Source: Dyella_A sp051962475
GTDB lineage: Bacteria; Pseudomonadota; Gammaproteobacteria; Xanthomonadales; Rhodanobacteraceae
Assembly: GCF_051962475.1 (NCBI RefSeq)
Contig: NZ_JBQCCF010000027.1
Location: 1-47,476 of the forward strand
DNA: 47,476 bases
Reading direction: 5' to 3'
Each line of letters begins with the position of its first letter. Position 1 is the first letter of the stretch. Positions 1 to 8,631 of the stretch are shown in pieces. The notes beneath the pieces are model-generated. The model saw only the letters and a list, made by a program, of their open reading frames with translations, had not been told where the DNA came from and did not search any database. Made by a program: the position numbers and the translations under genes.

Positions 1-471
1 GACCTGCTCCTCCCGGCTGAGCCGCAACCGCCGGGTTTGCACCTCGGCCGGGACACCGTGCTCGCGCAGGAAAAGCACCACCTCGTCCGGGTCGTCGCTG
101 AACACGTGCAGGCAGACCGCCGAGTGTGCGTCGGCCGTGCCTTCTAGCACCGGGCCGACCAGCCTCGGATCGAACCGCCCGAGGAAACGCATCGCCTCCA
201 GCGCGCCCTCGCGGCGGGCCTTGAGCTGCTGCGGCTGGCTGTCGGCGTCGAACAGGCGCTGGCGTTCGCGCAACGCCTGTTCGATCTCCTGGTTGCGCGG
301 CAGCGCCTGCGCGTCGTGGATACCCAGCCGCTCGGCCGCCTTTAGCTTGGCGTGGTGGAAGTCGCGGATGCCGTGCTCGCTCATCAGGCGGGCGGCTTCC
401 TGGGCAACGCGCAAGCGATTGCGCTGCAGGCGGTCATGGGCGTGGATGCGGTGGTGCTCGCCTCGGGCCAT
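1..471 (-). CDS. conserved hypothetical protein, C-terminus cut by window edge
   Basis: The reverse strand is open from ATG at 471 to base 1 (157 codons) with no stop, so the C-terminus lies outside the window. The ATG at 471 is preferred over the in-frame ATG at 486 because AAGGAG sits seven bases upstream of it. The product starts MARGEHHRIHAHDRLQRNRL and is charged and mostly helical: an Arg/His-rich N-terminus, then an LMSEHGIRDFHHAKLKAAE stretch, a glutamine/arginine-rich helix (QALRERQRLF) and a more globular tail containing GRFDPRLVGPVLEG and HVFSDDPDEVVLFLREHG. No signal peptide or membrane segment is visible. It follows mrcA by about 70 bp on the same strand and may be co-transcribed with it. 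I recall similar unnamed proteins in Xanthomonadales but cannot assign a function. Confidence 0.72.
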   Translation of the reverse strand, partial: MARGEHHRIHAHDRLQRNRLRVAQEAARLMSEHGIRDFHHAKLKAAERLGIHDAQALPRNQEIEQALRERQRLFDADSQPQQLKARREGALEAMRFLGRFDPRLVGPVLEGTADAHSAVCLHVFSDDPDEVVLFLREHGVPAEVQTRRLRLSREEQV

Positions 472-541
472 GTCTCGCTCCTTCATCGGGTGATCCGCCG
501 TCCGGACAGCGACGGCGGGCGTTCCGATCCTAACCGCTACG

Positions 542-3088
542 TCAGAAAATGTCGTATGCGTGCTGCTTGTCCTGCTCCTGCTGCTGCTGCGCCGCCTGAC
601 TGCGCAGCTTGTCCAGGTCTTCCACCTTGAACATCTCCGACATCGTGTTGGTGTCTCCGGCCGCGGCGGGCAAGCCTGTGCTGCGGTCGATGGTGAGCGT
701 GGTGATGCCTGGCGGCATGGAAAGCATGTTCACCGGCAGCCCCTTGAGGGCGCTCCCCATGTAATCCATCCAGATCGGCAGCGCAGCCTGCGCACCGAAC
801 TCGCCGACGCCGTTGGCGCGGCCCAGCGAGCTGAAGTCGTCGAAACCGACCCACACCGCCGTGGACAGGTCGCCGTTGAAGCCGACGAACCAGGCGTCGC
901 GGTGGTCGTTGGTCGAGCCGGTCTTGCCGGCCAGGTCTTCGCGCCCGAGCTTGCGGGCGGCCGCCCCGGTACCGCGCAGGATCACGTCCTTCATCAGAGA
1001 GGTCACAAGGTAGTCATTGCGGATGTCGATCACGTGCGGGGCGAGCACCGGCGGCGCCTTCGCGTTGTCGTGCGCGTCGCTGGGCAGGACGGCGTCACCC
1101 ACGGTGTCGGCGATGCTGCTGCTGGCAGCCGGGTCGGCACCGCTGGCGGCGACCGCTGCCGTTGCGGCGGGGGCGGTGCTCTCGGCAGGCGGCGGTCCGG
1201 GCGGACTGGTGTCGAGCAGTCGCTCCTGGCACGAACGGCAGGCGCGTGCGGGGTTGGCCAGGTACACCGGCCTGCCGTCGCGATCGTCGATCTCGCGAAT
1301 GAAGTAGGGCTTGACCAGATAGCCGCCGTTGGCGAACACGGCGTAGCCGCGGGCCATGCCCATCGGGGAGACCGAGGCGGTACCAAGGGCCATCGAAAGA
1401 TTGGGTGGCAGCGCGTCGAGCGAAAAGCCGAAGCGGGTGGCGTATTCGCGCGCATAGCGCACGCCGATGGCATCGAGCAGCCGCACCGACACCAGGTTCT
1501 TGGACTGCACCAGCGCCTCACGCAGGCGGATCGGGCCGTCGAACTTGTCGTCATCGTTGGCCGGCGTCCACAGCCCGCCCGGCTTGGACGGGTCGGGCAG
1601 TGCCAGCGGCGCGTCGTTGACGATCGAGGCCGGCGTGAAGCCGCGGTCGAACGCCGCCGAATAGATATAGGGCTTGAAGCTGGAGCCGGGCTGGCGCGCC
1701 GCCATCACTGCGCGATTGAACTTGCTCCGCGCGAAGCTGAAGCCGCCGACCAGGGCCTGGATCGCGCCATCTTCGGGATTCACCGAGGCCAGTGCGGCCT
1801 GCGCCTTCGGCACCTGCGCCAGCTCCCATGCGCCCTTGTCGTTGCGCGAGAGGCGCACGATGTCGCCCCGCTTGAGCACGCTGTCCACCTGTTTGGGGGT
1901 TGCCCCCACCCGCGAGTCGCTGATGTACGGACGGGCCCAGCTCACCGCGGCCAGGTCGAGCGTGGCGCTGTCGTGGCTGGCCAGGTAGACGGTGGCTTCG
2001 GTCGAGGACACCGCCGTCACGACGCCCGGCTGCATGCCCGAAATGCTGCTGTAGCTCGCCAGCAGCTCATCGAGATTGGCGGTGCTGGCGCTGCCGGCCA
2101 GGTCGGTATGGGCTTCGGGGCCACGCCAGCCGTGGCGGCGGTCGTAGGCGATCAGGCCGTTGCGCAGGGCATCCACGGCGGCCGTCTGTCGACTGCTCTG
2201 CACCGTGGTCTTCACCACGTAGCCTTCGGTGAGCGCGTCGTTGCCCAGGCGGTCGAGCACCTGGCGGCGGACCATTTCGGCCAGGTAGGGTGCATCGACC
2301 TCGATCGGCTGTTCGTGCGCGAAGGCGCCGTTGGGTTCCTTGATGGCCTGCTCGTACTCCACCTTGCTGATGTAGCGGTGCTCCAGCATCTGTCCCAGCA
2401 CCCAGTTGCGTCGCGCCAGCATGCGCGCCGGGTTGTTGATGGGATTCACCGCCGAGGGCAGCTGGAAGGTCGACGCGATGGTGGCGCACTCGGCGATCGT
2501 GAGCTGGTCGAGCGTCTTGCCGTAGTAGTACTCGGCGGCGGCCGCCACGCCATAGGAGCGGTGACCGAGGAACATCTTGTTGAGGTAGAGCTCGAGGATC
2601 TGGTCCTTGGTGAGCTCGTTCTCCATCCGCACCGCGATAAAGATCTCGGTGAGCTTGCGCGAGTAGAGCTTCTCCGGGCTAAGGAAGAAGTTGCGTGCCA
2701 CCTGCTGGGTGATGGTGGAACCGCCGGAACCCTTGTCGCCGCCGGAGATGATCACGTGCCATGCGGCGCGGGCAATGCCGTGCCAGTCGAAACCAGGGTG
2801 CGTGTAGAAGTCGGCGTCCTCCGCCGACAGCACCGCGTGCTTGAGTCGGTCGGGCACCTTGTTGATGTCCACCGGGATCCGCCGGGTTTCGCCAAAGGTG
2901 GCGATCAGCTTGCCGTCGGCGCTTTCCACCCGCAGAGGCACCTGCATGCGGTAGTCCTTCAGCTCATCGACGTTGGGCAGGCGAGGAGAGATCAGCCAGT
3001 AGGCGACGCCGATGGCAGCTACGCCGAGCAGCAGTCCCGAGAAGGCCAGGATCAGTGCCCAGCGGAGCAGACGCTTCAAAATTCGCAT
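542..3088 (-). CDS. mrcA: penicillin-binding protein 1A (bifunctional glycosyltransferase/transpeptidase)
   Basis: 848-residue class A PBP that polymerises lipid II and cross-links peptidoglycan in the periplasm while anchored in the inner membrane. The N-terminal anchor spans about residues 11-33. The GT51 glycosyltransferase domain shows the EDADFYTHPG motif with catalytic Glu90, GSGGSTITQQ near 120-129, RKLTEIF near 144-150 and LELYLNKMFLGHRSYG near 165-180. The transpeptidase domain has the SxxK motif SSFK at 469-472, SKN at 529-531 and KTGS at 722-725. Between about 613 and 688 lies an Ala/Pro/Ser-rich insertion with a CRSC pair, just before the KTG strand. Length is normal for the family. 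It is divergent from pilM, an arrangement well known in gammaproteobacteria. No good Shine-Dalgarno precedes ATG 3088, but the anchor begins directly after it. Confidence 0.96.
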   Translation of the reverse strand: MRILKRLLRWALILAFSGLLLGVAAIGVAYWLISPRLPNVDELKDYRMQVPLRVESADGKLIATFGETRRIPVDINKVPDRLKHAVLSAEDADFYTHPGFDWHGIARAAWHVIISGGDKGSGGSTITQQVARNFFLSPEKLYSRKLTEIFIAVRMENELTKDQILELYLNKMFLGHRSYGVAAAAEYYYGKTLDQLTIAECATIASTFQLPSAVNPINNPARMLARRNWVLGQMLEHRYISKVEYEQAIKEPNGAFAHEQPIEVDAPYLAEMVRRQVLDRLGNDALTEGYVVKTTVQSSRQTAAVDALRNGLIAYDRRHGWRGPEAHTDLAGSASTANLDELLASYSSISGMQPGVVTAVSSTEATVYLASHDSATLDLAAVSWARPYISDSRVGATPKQVDSVLKRGDIVRLSRNDKGAWELAQVPKAQAALASVNPEDGAIQALVGGFSFARSKFNRAVMAARQPGSSFKPYIYSAAFDRGFTPASIVNDAPLALPDPSKPGGLWTPANDDDKFDGPIRLREALVQSKNLVSVRLLDAIGVRYAREYATRFGFSLDALPPNLSMALGTASVSPMGMARGYAVFANGGYLVKPYFIREIDDRDGRPVYLANPARACRSCQERLLDTSPPGPPPAESTAPAATAAVAASGADPAASSSIADTVGDAVLPSDAHDNAKAPPVLAPHVIDIRNDYLVTSLMKDVILRGTGAAARKLGREDLAGKTGSTNDHRDAWFVGFNGDLSTAVWVGFDDFSSLGRANGVGEFGAQAALPIWMDYMGSALKGLPVNMLSMPPGITTLTIDRSTGLPAAAGDTNTMSEMFKVEDLDKLRSQAAQQQQEQDKQHAYDIF

Positions 3089-3126
3089 GATGTGGAGGTA
3101 GCGAGACCTGAGTCAAAACGTGCAAG

Positions 3127-3132
3127 AGTATA
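3127..3132 (-). promoter_or_regulatory. possible -10 box of the mrcA promoter
   Basis: On the reverse strand the hexamer reads TATACT, a 5/6 match to the sigma-70 -10 consensus, about 40 bp upstream of the mrcA ATG. No convincing -35 hexamer lies at the right distance, so this is tentative. Confidence 0.3.
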
Positions 3133-3253
3133 GATGTAGCACTATCGCCTGCAGGGTCGTGTGGCGTGCAGGGGCAGAAAACCGGCCAAAGAGCTGGATG
3201 ACTCAAATGTGTGTCCCATCACGCCACTGAGTCGAGAAAGTGATCGTATACCG

Positions 3254-3282
3254 TTGCTATTGCGTTAATTTTTGGATTTAAT
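3254..3282 (+). promoter_or_regulatory. sigma-70-type promoter for pilMNOPQ
   Basis: TTGCTA at 3254-3259 (4/6 of the -35 consensus), a 17-bp spacer and TTTAAT at 3277-3282 (5/6 of the -10 consensus). Transcription would start near 3289, giving a leader of about 49 nt before the GTG of pilM at 3338. It lies in the AT-rich part of the mrcA-pilM divergent gap. Its position also argues against a pilM start upstream of 3289. Confidence 0.5.
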
Positions 3283-3337
3283 GCCAGCGCACATCCGCCG
3301 GGAACCGGCTGGAGTGCCAGGGGAAGGGGGACAAACC

Positions 3338-4396
3338 GTGGGTCTTTTTACACCCAAGAAGCCGCCGCTTATTGGTGTCGACATCAGTTCGACTGCCGTC
3401 AAGCTGCTGCAGCTCAGCCAGGCCGGTGGCCGCTACCGCGTCGAGCATTACGCGGTCGAGCCGCTGCCCCCCAACGCGGTTGTCGAGAAGAACATCGTCG
3501 AGGTCGAGGCGGTCGGTGAGGCGATCCGGCGCGCACTGGCGCGGTCGGGCTCCAAGCTCAAGCACGCCTGTGCGGCGGTGGCCGGCTCGGCGGTGATCAC
3601 CCGCGTCGTGCCAATGTCCAGCGAGCTGTCCGAGGATGATCTCGAAGGACAGATCCAGGTCGAAGCCAACCAGTACATTCCCTACCCGATCGACGAGGTG
3701 AGTCTCGACTTCGAGGTGATGGGGCCGGTTCGGGACAACCCGGACATGAACAACATTCTGCTCGCTGCCTCGCGCACCGAGAACGTGGACATGCGCGTGG
3801 CCGCCCTCGATCTGGGCGGACTGACCGCCAAGGTGATCGACGTCGAGGCGTTCGCGCTGGAGAACGCCTTCGCGATGCTGGCCGATCAGCTCAACGTCGG
3901 TCGCGACGCACTGGTCGCCGTGGTCGACATCGGCGCCACCATGACCACCCTTTCGGTGCTGCGCAACCAGCGCACCATCTACTCGCGCGAACAGGTGTTC
4001 GGCGGCAAGCAGCTCACCGACGAAATCATGCGCCGGTATGGCCTGTCCTATGAGGAGGCCGGCCGCGCCAAGCGCAAGGGTGGTCTGCCGGAATCGTACG
4101 AGACCGAGGCGCTGGAGCCGTTCAAGGAGTCGCTGACCCAGCAGATCAGCCGCCTGCTGCAGTTCTTCTTCGCGGGCAGCGAATACAGCAAGGTCGATCA
4201 GGTCGTTCTGGCCGGTGGCTGTGCCTCCATCGAAGGCCTGGCGCCGATGCTGGAAGAGCAGCTCGGCATTCCCTGCGTGGTGGCCAATCCGCTGGCCCGC
4301 ATGTCGCTCTCCTCGCGCGTGCAGGCCCAGGCGCTCGCCCAGGACGCCCCGGCGCTGATGATTGCCGTCGGCCTTGCGCTCAGGAGCTTCGACTGA
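3338..4396 (+). CDS. pilM: type IV pilus assembly ATPase-like protein PilM
   Basis: Cytoplasmic actin/FtsA-like component of the type IV pilus alignment subcomplex, which binds the N-terminal tail of PilN and links the pilus motor to the envelope proteins. The GTG start at 3338 gives 352 residues beginning VGLFTPKKPPLIGVDISSTA, the usual family length. A purine-rich AAGGGGG lies seven bases upstream, and an in-frame start at 3272 would precede the predicted transcription start. Visible features are the phosphate-1-like GVDISSTAVKLLQL strand, QYIPYPIDEVSLDFEV, the phosphate-2-like VAVVDIGATMTTLSVL and VVLAGGCASIEGLAPMLEE near the C-terminus. It is first in pilMNOPQ, and its stop overlaps the pilN start (TGATG). 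Confidence 0.95.
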   Translation: MGLFTPKKPPLIGVDISSTAVKLLQLSQAGGRYRVEHYAVEPLPPNAVVEKNIVEVEAVGEAIRRALARSGSKLKHACAAVAGSAVITRVVPMSSELSEDDLEGQIQVEANQYIPYPIDEVSLDFEVMGPVRDNPDMNNILLAASRTENVDMRVAALDLGGLTAKVIDVEAFALENAFAMLADQLNVGRDALVAVVDIGATMTTLSVLRNQRTIYSREQVFGGKQLTDEIMRRYGLSYEEAGRAKRKGGLPESYETEALEPFKESLTQQISRLLQFFFAGSEYSKVDQVVLAGGCASIEGLAPMLEEQLGIPCVVANPLARMSLSSRVQAQALAQDAPALMIAVGLALRSFD

Positions 4397-5052
4397 TGGC
4401 ACATATCAACCTCCTTCCGTGGCGCGCAGAGCGCCGCAAGCAGCGAGAGCGTGAGTTCTTCATGCAACTCGGTGCGGCCGCCGTGGTCGCCCTGCTTTGC
4501 GTGCTGGTGTGGGCCTGGTGGATGGGCCTGCGCATCGACAATCAGAACGAGCGCAACGCCTACCTGCAGACCGAGATCAAGCAACTCGACGAGAAGATCG
4601 CCAAGATCACGGATCTGGAAAAGGTTCGCGACCGTCTGCTGGCACGCAAGCAGATCATCGAACAGTTGCAGGCGAACCGTTCGCAGATGGTTCATCTGTT
4701 CGACGAGCTGGTGAAGACGATCCCGGCCAGCGCGCGTCTGACGGGGTTGAAGCAAAGTGGTGACTCCATGTCGCTCGATGGTGTCGCCCAGTCCAACGCC
4801 AGCGTGGCGGAGTACATGCGAAATATCGAAGCGTCGCCCTGGATGGGGCATGCGGATCTGCGCAAGACGGAAAATCTCCACAAGGATCAGCGCATGCCCT
4901 ACACCTTCGGGCTGAATGTTTCGCTGAGCCGCCCCAAGGATGACGCTAAGGCAGGAGACATCCTTAATTCACCTGCTTCGGCCAAGTTGCCTGCCGCCAG
5001 CCCTGCCGGCAAGCCGGATGGAAAGCCGTCGACCGGAGGGGCCAAACCGTGA
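4396..5052 (+). CDS. pilN: type IV pilus inner-membrane assembly protein PilN
   Basis: 218-residue bitopic inner-membrane protein of the PilMNOP alignment complex. The cytoplasmic N-terminus begins MAHINLLPWR, the conserved INLLPWR-type peptide that docks into PilM. One transmembrane helix lies at about residues 24-43 (AAAVVALLCVLVWAWWMG). It is followed by a periplasmic coiled coil rich in Glu/Lys/Gln (about 48-100) and a ferredoxin-like fold that pairs with PilO. The C-terminal tail is Pro/Ala/Lys-rich and low in complexity. The ATG overlaps the pilM stop by one base, and the stop overlaps the pilO GTG, indicating translational coupling. Confidence 0.94.
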   Translation: MAHINLLPWRAERRKQREREFFMQLGAAAVVALLCVLVWAWWMGLRIDNQNERNAYLQTEIKQLDEKIAKITDLEKVRDRLLARKQIIEQLQANRSQMVHLFDELVKTIPASARLTGLKQSGDSMSLDGVAQSNASVAEYMRNIEASPWMGHADLRKTENLHKDQRMPYTFGLNVSLSRPKDDAKAGDILNSPASAKLPAASPAGKPDGKPSTGGAKP

Positions 5053-5702
5053 AATTCTTCGACGATTTGCGCAGCCTCGATCGGAATAACATCGGTGGCT
5101 GGCCCCAGTCCATCAAGGCGTTTTTTACCGCGCTGCTGTTCGTGGTGATTGGATTCCTGGGCTGGTATCTGTACATCAGCGACCAGCAGGATTCACTGCA
5201 GGCCCTGGCGGGAAAAGAGGAACAACTCAAGCAGGAGTTCGCTCAAAAGCAGGCCAAGGCGGTGAATCTCGACGCCCTGCAGCAGCAGCTCGACGAAATG
5301 CAGGACATGCTGCGCCAGTTGCTGCGTCAGCTGCCAGGCAAGACTGAAATGCCTGAGTTGCTGGTCGACATCTCGCAGACGGCCCTGTCGGCCGGTCTTG
5401 AGGTGGACCTGTTCCAGCCAGGCGCAGAAACACCGAAGGACTTCTACGCCGAAGAGCCGATTTCCTTGCGGATGACCGGTACGTACCACCAGTTCGGCAC
5501 CTTCATCAGCGGCGTGGCCTCGCTGCCGCGCGTGGTGATCCTTACACTGCATGATGTGTCGCTGACACCCAAGCAAGGGTCGGAGGGAAGCGGGCAACTG
5601 GTGCTGCAGGGTACAGTCAAAACGTACCGTTACCTTGACGACGATGAGATGCCCGATGGCAAGGCGGCCAAGGCGAAGGGCAACAAGAGGGGGCGGAAAT
5701 GA
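5049..5702 (+). CDS. pilO: type IV pilus inner-membrane assembly protein PilO
   Basis: 217-residue partner of PilN. The start is GTG at 5049, overlapping the pilN TGA by four bases. A short cytoplasmic N-terminus (MKFFDDLRSLDRNNIGGWPQ) precedes one transmembrane helix at about 25-44 (FFTALLFVVIGFLGWYLYI). A periplasmic coiled coil follows (about 50-100, QEFAQKQAKAVNLDALQQQL), then a ferredoxin-like domain containing ISLRMTGTYHQFGTFISGVA, the classic PilO core motif. The basic C-terminus (KAAKAKGNKRGRK) is an extension. PilN/PilO heterodimers bridge the motor to PilP and PilQ. Confidence 0.94.
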   Translation: MKFFDDLRSLDRNNIGGWPQSIKAFFTALLFVVIGFLGWYLYISDQQDSLQALAGKEEQLKQEFAQKQAKAVNLDALQQQLDEMQDMLRQLLRQLPGKTEMPELLVDISQTALSAGLEVDLFQPGAETPKDFYAEEPISLRMTGTYHQFGTFISGVASLPRVVILTLHDVSLTPKQGSEGSGQLVLQGTVKTYRYLDDDEMPDGKAAKAKGNKRGRK

Positions 5703-6250
5703 GCCAGTCTTTCGCCAAGAAGCATGGCCATGTGTTGCGTGTGGCAGCCCTGTGTGGCGCACTTCTCGCGCTCGCAGGTTGCACCCGCGGTATGTCCGAC
5801 CTGCGCGATTGGGTTGCCAAGGAGAAGCTCAAGAAGGGGGCGCCGATCGATCCGCTGCCGGTGATCCGCACCTTCGAGACCTTCGAATACAGCGACCAGG
5901 GCGATCGCGACCCGTTCAGTCCAAGCTCCGCCGAGACCCAGCCATCCTCCATCACGACTTCAACGACCGGGCCGCGCCCGGACGAGAACCGTGCCAAGCA
6001 GCCGCTGGAGATGTTCGCTCTCGACAGCTTGAAGATGGTCGGTACGGTGGGCATGGGCGCTAACACCGAGGTGCTGATCAAGGACCCGGGCGGCGTGATC
6101 CATCGTGTGCACAAGAACGAATACATGGGCCAGAACTACGGCCGAATCACCGCGATCAGCGACGACCACGTCGATCTCGTGGAACTGATCTCCAACGGTA
6201 ATGGTGGCTGGATGGAACGTCCGGCCAGCATCGCGCTCGGCGAGAAATAG
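5699..6250 (+). CDS. pilP: type IV pilus lipoprotein PilP
   Basis: 183-residue inner-membrane lipoprotein that connects PilNO to the secretin PilQ. The signal peptide ends in the lipobox LAGC near residues 25-28, with the cysteine as predicted lipidation site. An unstructured linker with DRDPFSPSSAE and Ser/Thr/Pro-rich residues (about 60-95) precedes the beta-sandwich HR domain (about 97-183) with LEMFALDSLKMVGTVGMG and VIHRVHKNEYMGQNYGRI, both typical of PilP. The ATG overlaps the pilO stop by four bases, and pilQ begins 20 bp downstream. Confidence 0.95.
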   Translation: MSQSFAKKHGHVLRVAALCGALLALAGCTRGMSDLRDWVAKEKLKKGAPIDPLPVIRTFETFEYSDQGDRDPFSPSSAETQPSSITTSTTGPRPDENRAKQPLEMFALDSLKMVGTVGMGANTEVLIKDPGGVIHRVHKNEYMGQNYGRITAISDDHVDLVELISNGNGGWMERPASIALGEK

Positions 6251-6270
6251 GAAACACAGGGGCTGATGCA

Positions 6271-8478
6271 ATGAGCAACCAAACCACACCTGTTCAAGGC
6301 CGAATCATGCGCCAAGTACACCGTTACCTGGTGATGTCCCTGCTGGCGACGAGCGCGTTCTGGGCGCAGTCCGCAGCGGCTGCCACCGCCACCCTGAAGG
6401 ACATCAGCTATGACGTGCTGCCCGGTGGCCGCGTCGAGCTGCATATGAATTTCGCCTCGGGCCAGGTGCCTCAGCCGAGCATCTTTACTACCGGCACGCC
6501 GCCGCGCATCGCGGTGGATTTCGCCGATACCGACAACGCGGCGCCTCGCCATCTCGACATCGGCAAGGGCTCCACTTCGGGGGTTTCGGCCGTGTCGGCG
6601 GGCGGGCGCACGCGCGTGGTCGTCGAGCTGATGCGTGAGTCCACCTACACCTCGCGCGTGGATGGCAACAGTGTTGTACTGACGGTCAATAATGGTAGTG
6701 CATCGCAGACCACGACCACCGTGGCGACTACCGACCCGTCAAAGCGCCTGCCATCGGCCAGTAATGGTCCGGCCGTTTCCAATATCGACTTTCGTCGCGG
6801 CCCCAAGGGTGAGGGGCGCGTGCTAATTAATTTCAGCGGCGCCGGCGCAAGCCCCAATATGCGCACCGAGGGTGACAAAGTCATCGTCGACCTTGAACAC
6901 GTGAATCTTCCACCCAGTCAGGCGCAGCGACTGGACGTCACCGACTTTGCGACCCCGGTCCAGTCCATCGTGACGCGTGCCAGCGGCACCGGCGCGCGCT
7001 TGGAGATCAGCACGGGCGGCAACGTTGAAACGTCGTCGTACCAGACTGGCGATCAGTACGTAGTAGAGATTGCGCCGAAGAAGAAGGACGCGGCGCCGGA
7101 CAGGCTAGCCAAGGGACAGGAGCCGGTCTACAGCGGCAGCCGCGTCACCTTCAACTTCCAGGACATCCCGGTGCGCTCGGCGCTTCAGTTGCTCGCCGAT
7201 ATCTCCGGTTTGAACCTCGTCGCCTCCGATTCCGTGGGCGGCAGCGTGACGCTCCGACTGGTCAACGTGCCGTGGGACCAGGCGCTAGATGTGGTACTGC
7301 GTGCCAAGGGCCTGGACAAGCGTCGCAGCGGCAATGTGGTGTGGATCGCTCCGCAGGCCGAGCTGGCCAAGTACGAGCAGGATGTCGCCGATGCGCGGAT
7401 CAAGGCCGAGGACAACGCCGAACTGATCACGGACTACGTGCCGATCAGTTACGGCAAGGCCGCGGACATCGCCAAGCTGCTCACCACCGAGAGCAAGCAG
7501 GGTTCGGGCGGTGGCGGACAGGGCGGCAACACCAGCCGTGGCTTCCTCTCCCCGCGCGGCAGCGTTTCCTTTGACGAGCGCACCAACACTTTGCTCTTGC
7601 ACGACAGCCCCGAACGCATCAAGGAGCTGCGCAATCTCATTGCGGTGCTGGACAAGCCGGTGCAGCAGGTCCTGATCGAGTCGCGCATCGTAGTGGCGAC
7701 CGACCAGTTTACCCGCGAGCTAGGGGCAAAGTTTGGCGTCCAGGGCCGCTCTAACAATACCGAGTTTCAGAACTCGGCAGCCGCGACGCCGAATCTGCAG
7801 AAGGGCATTGGTGGGGGCAACGTGATCTCCATCGGCGGCCAGGATCAGGGCGACGGAACTGCCAGCGGGCTGAATCTAAACCTGCCAACGACGACCACCG
7901 CCGGAAGCATTGGTCTGGCGATCCTCGGCGCCAACTACGCGCTCGACCTTGAGCTCTCTGCTGCTCAGACCGAAGGACGTGGAGAGGTGATCTCCAGTCC
8001 GCGTGTGATCACCGCCAATCAGCAGGAAGCTGTGATCCGACAGGGTCAGCAGATCGGCTACGTGACGTATCAGAACAGCGCGTCGGGTGCGGCGGGTAGT
8101 GGTACGGCCACGGTCCAATTCAAGGACGCCGTGCTTGAGCTCAAGGTCACCCCGACCATCACCGCCGACAACCGCGTCTACCTGAAGATCAACGTCAAGA
8201 AGGATGCTCTGGCAAAGTTCATCGATGCGCCCGGCAGCGGCCAGGTTCCGCAGATCGACACGCGCGAGCTGAATACGTCGGTGCTGGTCGACAACGGGCA
8301 GACGGTCGTTCTTGGCGGAATCTACGAGATCACCAAGCAGAACTCCGTGACCAAGGTGCCTGGCCTCGGCGACATTCCGGGTATCGGCGCGCTGTTCCGA
8401 AAGACTTCGCGCCAGAACGACAAGGCGGAACTGTTGATCTTCGTAACGCCGCGCATCCTCAGCGAGACACTGCAATAA
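6271..8478 (+). CDS. pilQ: type IV pilus secretin PilQ
   Basis: 735-residue outer-membrane secretin forming the gated pore for the pilus fibre. A signal peptide covers about residues 13-38 (VMSLLATSAFWAQSAAAA); the ATG at 6307 is an alternative start giving a shorter leader. Two AMIN domains (about 40-130 and 165-270) for peptidoglycan binding are followed by an STN/N0 domain (VTFNFQDIPVRSALQLLADI), an N1 domain with a Gly-rich loop (GSGGGGQGGN) and the secretin barrel. The barrel ends VPGLGDIPGIGALFRKT...ELLIFVTPRIL, the secretin signature. It is the last gene of the operon, directly before a strong terminator. Confidence 0.96.
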   Translation: MSNQTTPVQGRIMRQVHRYLVMSLLATSAFWAQSAAAATATLKDISYDVLPGGRVELHMNFASGQVPQPSIFTTGTPPRIAVDFADTDNAAPRHLDIGKGSTSGVSAVSAGGRTRVVVELMRESTYTSRVDGNSVVLTVNNGSASQTTTTVATTDPSKRLPSASNGPAVSNIDFRRGPKGEGRVLINFSGAGASPNMRTEGDKVIVDLEHVNLPPSQAQRLDVTDFATPVQSIVTRASGTGARLEISTGGNVETSSYQTGDQYVVEIAPKKKDAAPDRLAKGQEPVYSGSRVTFNFQDIPVRSALQLLADISGLNLVASDSVGGSVTLRLVNVPWDQALDVVLRAKGLDKRRSGNVVWIAPQAELAKYEQDVADARIKAEDNAELITDYVPISYGKAADIAKLLTTESKQGSGGGGQGGNTSRGFLSPRGSVSFDERTNTLLLHDSPERIKELRNLIAVLDKPVQQVLIESRIVVATDQFTRELGAKFGVQGRSNNTEFQNSAAATPNLQKGIGGGNVISIGGQDQGDGTASGLNLNLPTTTTAGSIGLAILGANYALDLELSAAQTEGRGEVISSPRVITANQQEAVIRQGQQIGYVTYQNSASGAAGSGTATVQFKDAVLELKVTPTITADNRVYLKINVKKDALAKFIDAPGSGQVPQIDTRELNTSVLVDNGQTVVLGGIYEITKQNSVTKVPGLGDIPGIGALFRKTSRQNDKAELLIFVTPRILSETLQ

Positions 8479-8496
8479 GCGGTGCCAACGGTACGA

Positions 8497-8529
8497 GAGA
8501 AGGGCGGCCTGTGGCCGCCCTTCTCTTTT
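8497..8529 (+). terminator. Rho-independent terminator after pilQ
   Basis: A perfect 13-bp stem (GAGAAGGGCGGCC at 8497-8509 pairing with GGCCGCCCTTCTC at 8513-8525), a TGT loop and TTTT at 8526-8529. It lies 18 bp after the pilQ stop and closes the pil operon. Confidence 0.93.
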
Positions 8530-8631
8530 GGCAGCGCGGTGAAGCCATGACGACCGGGCTATACCCGCTGACGGCATAAAACTTCCATGATGGAGTGTGG
8601 TCCCAAGCCTGCTTCGAACATGGAAACCCGC

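Noticed and set aside
560..3133. Open frame of 857 codons on the plus strand opposite mrcA
   Set aside because: It is antisense to a gene with all PBP1A motifs. Its translation is Arg/Gly/His/Val-rich without domains, as expected from high-GC third-position bias.
3272..3337. Upstream extension of pilM by 22 codons
   Set aside because: It overlaps the predicted -10 box, lacks a ribosome-binding site and would make PilM longer than the family. GTG 3338 has AAGGGGG seven bases upstream.
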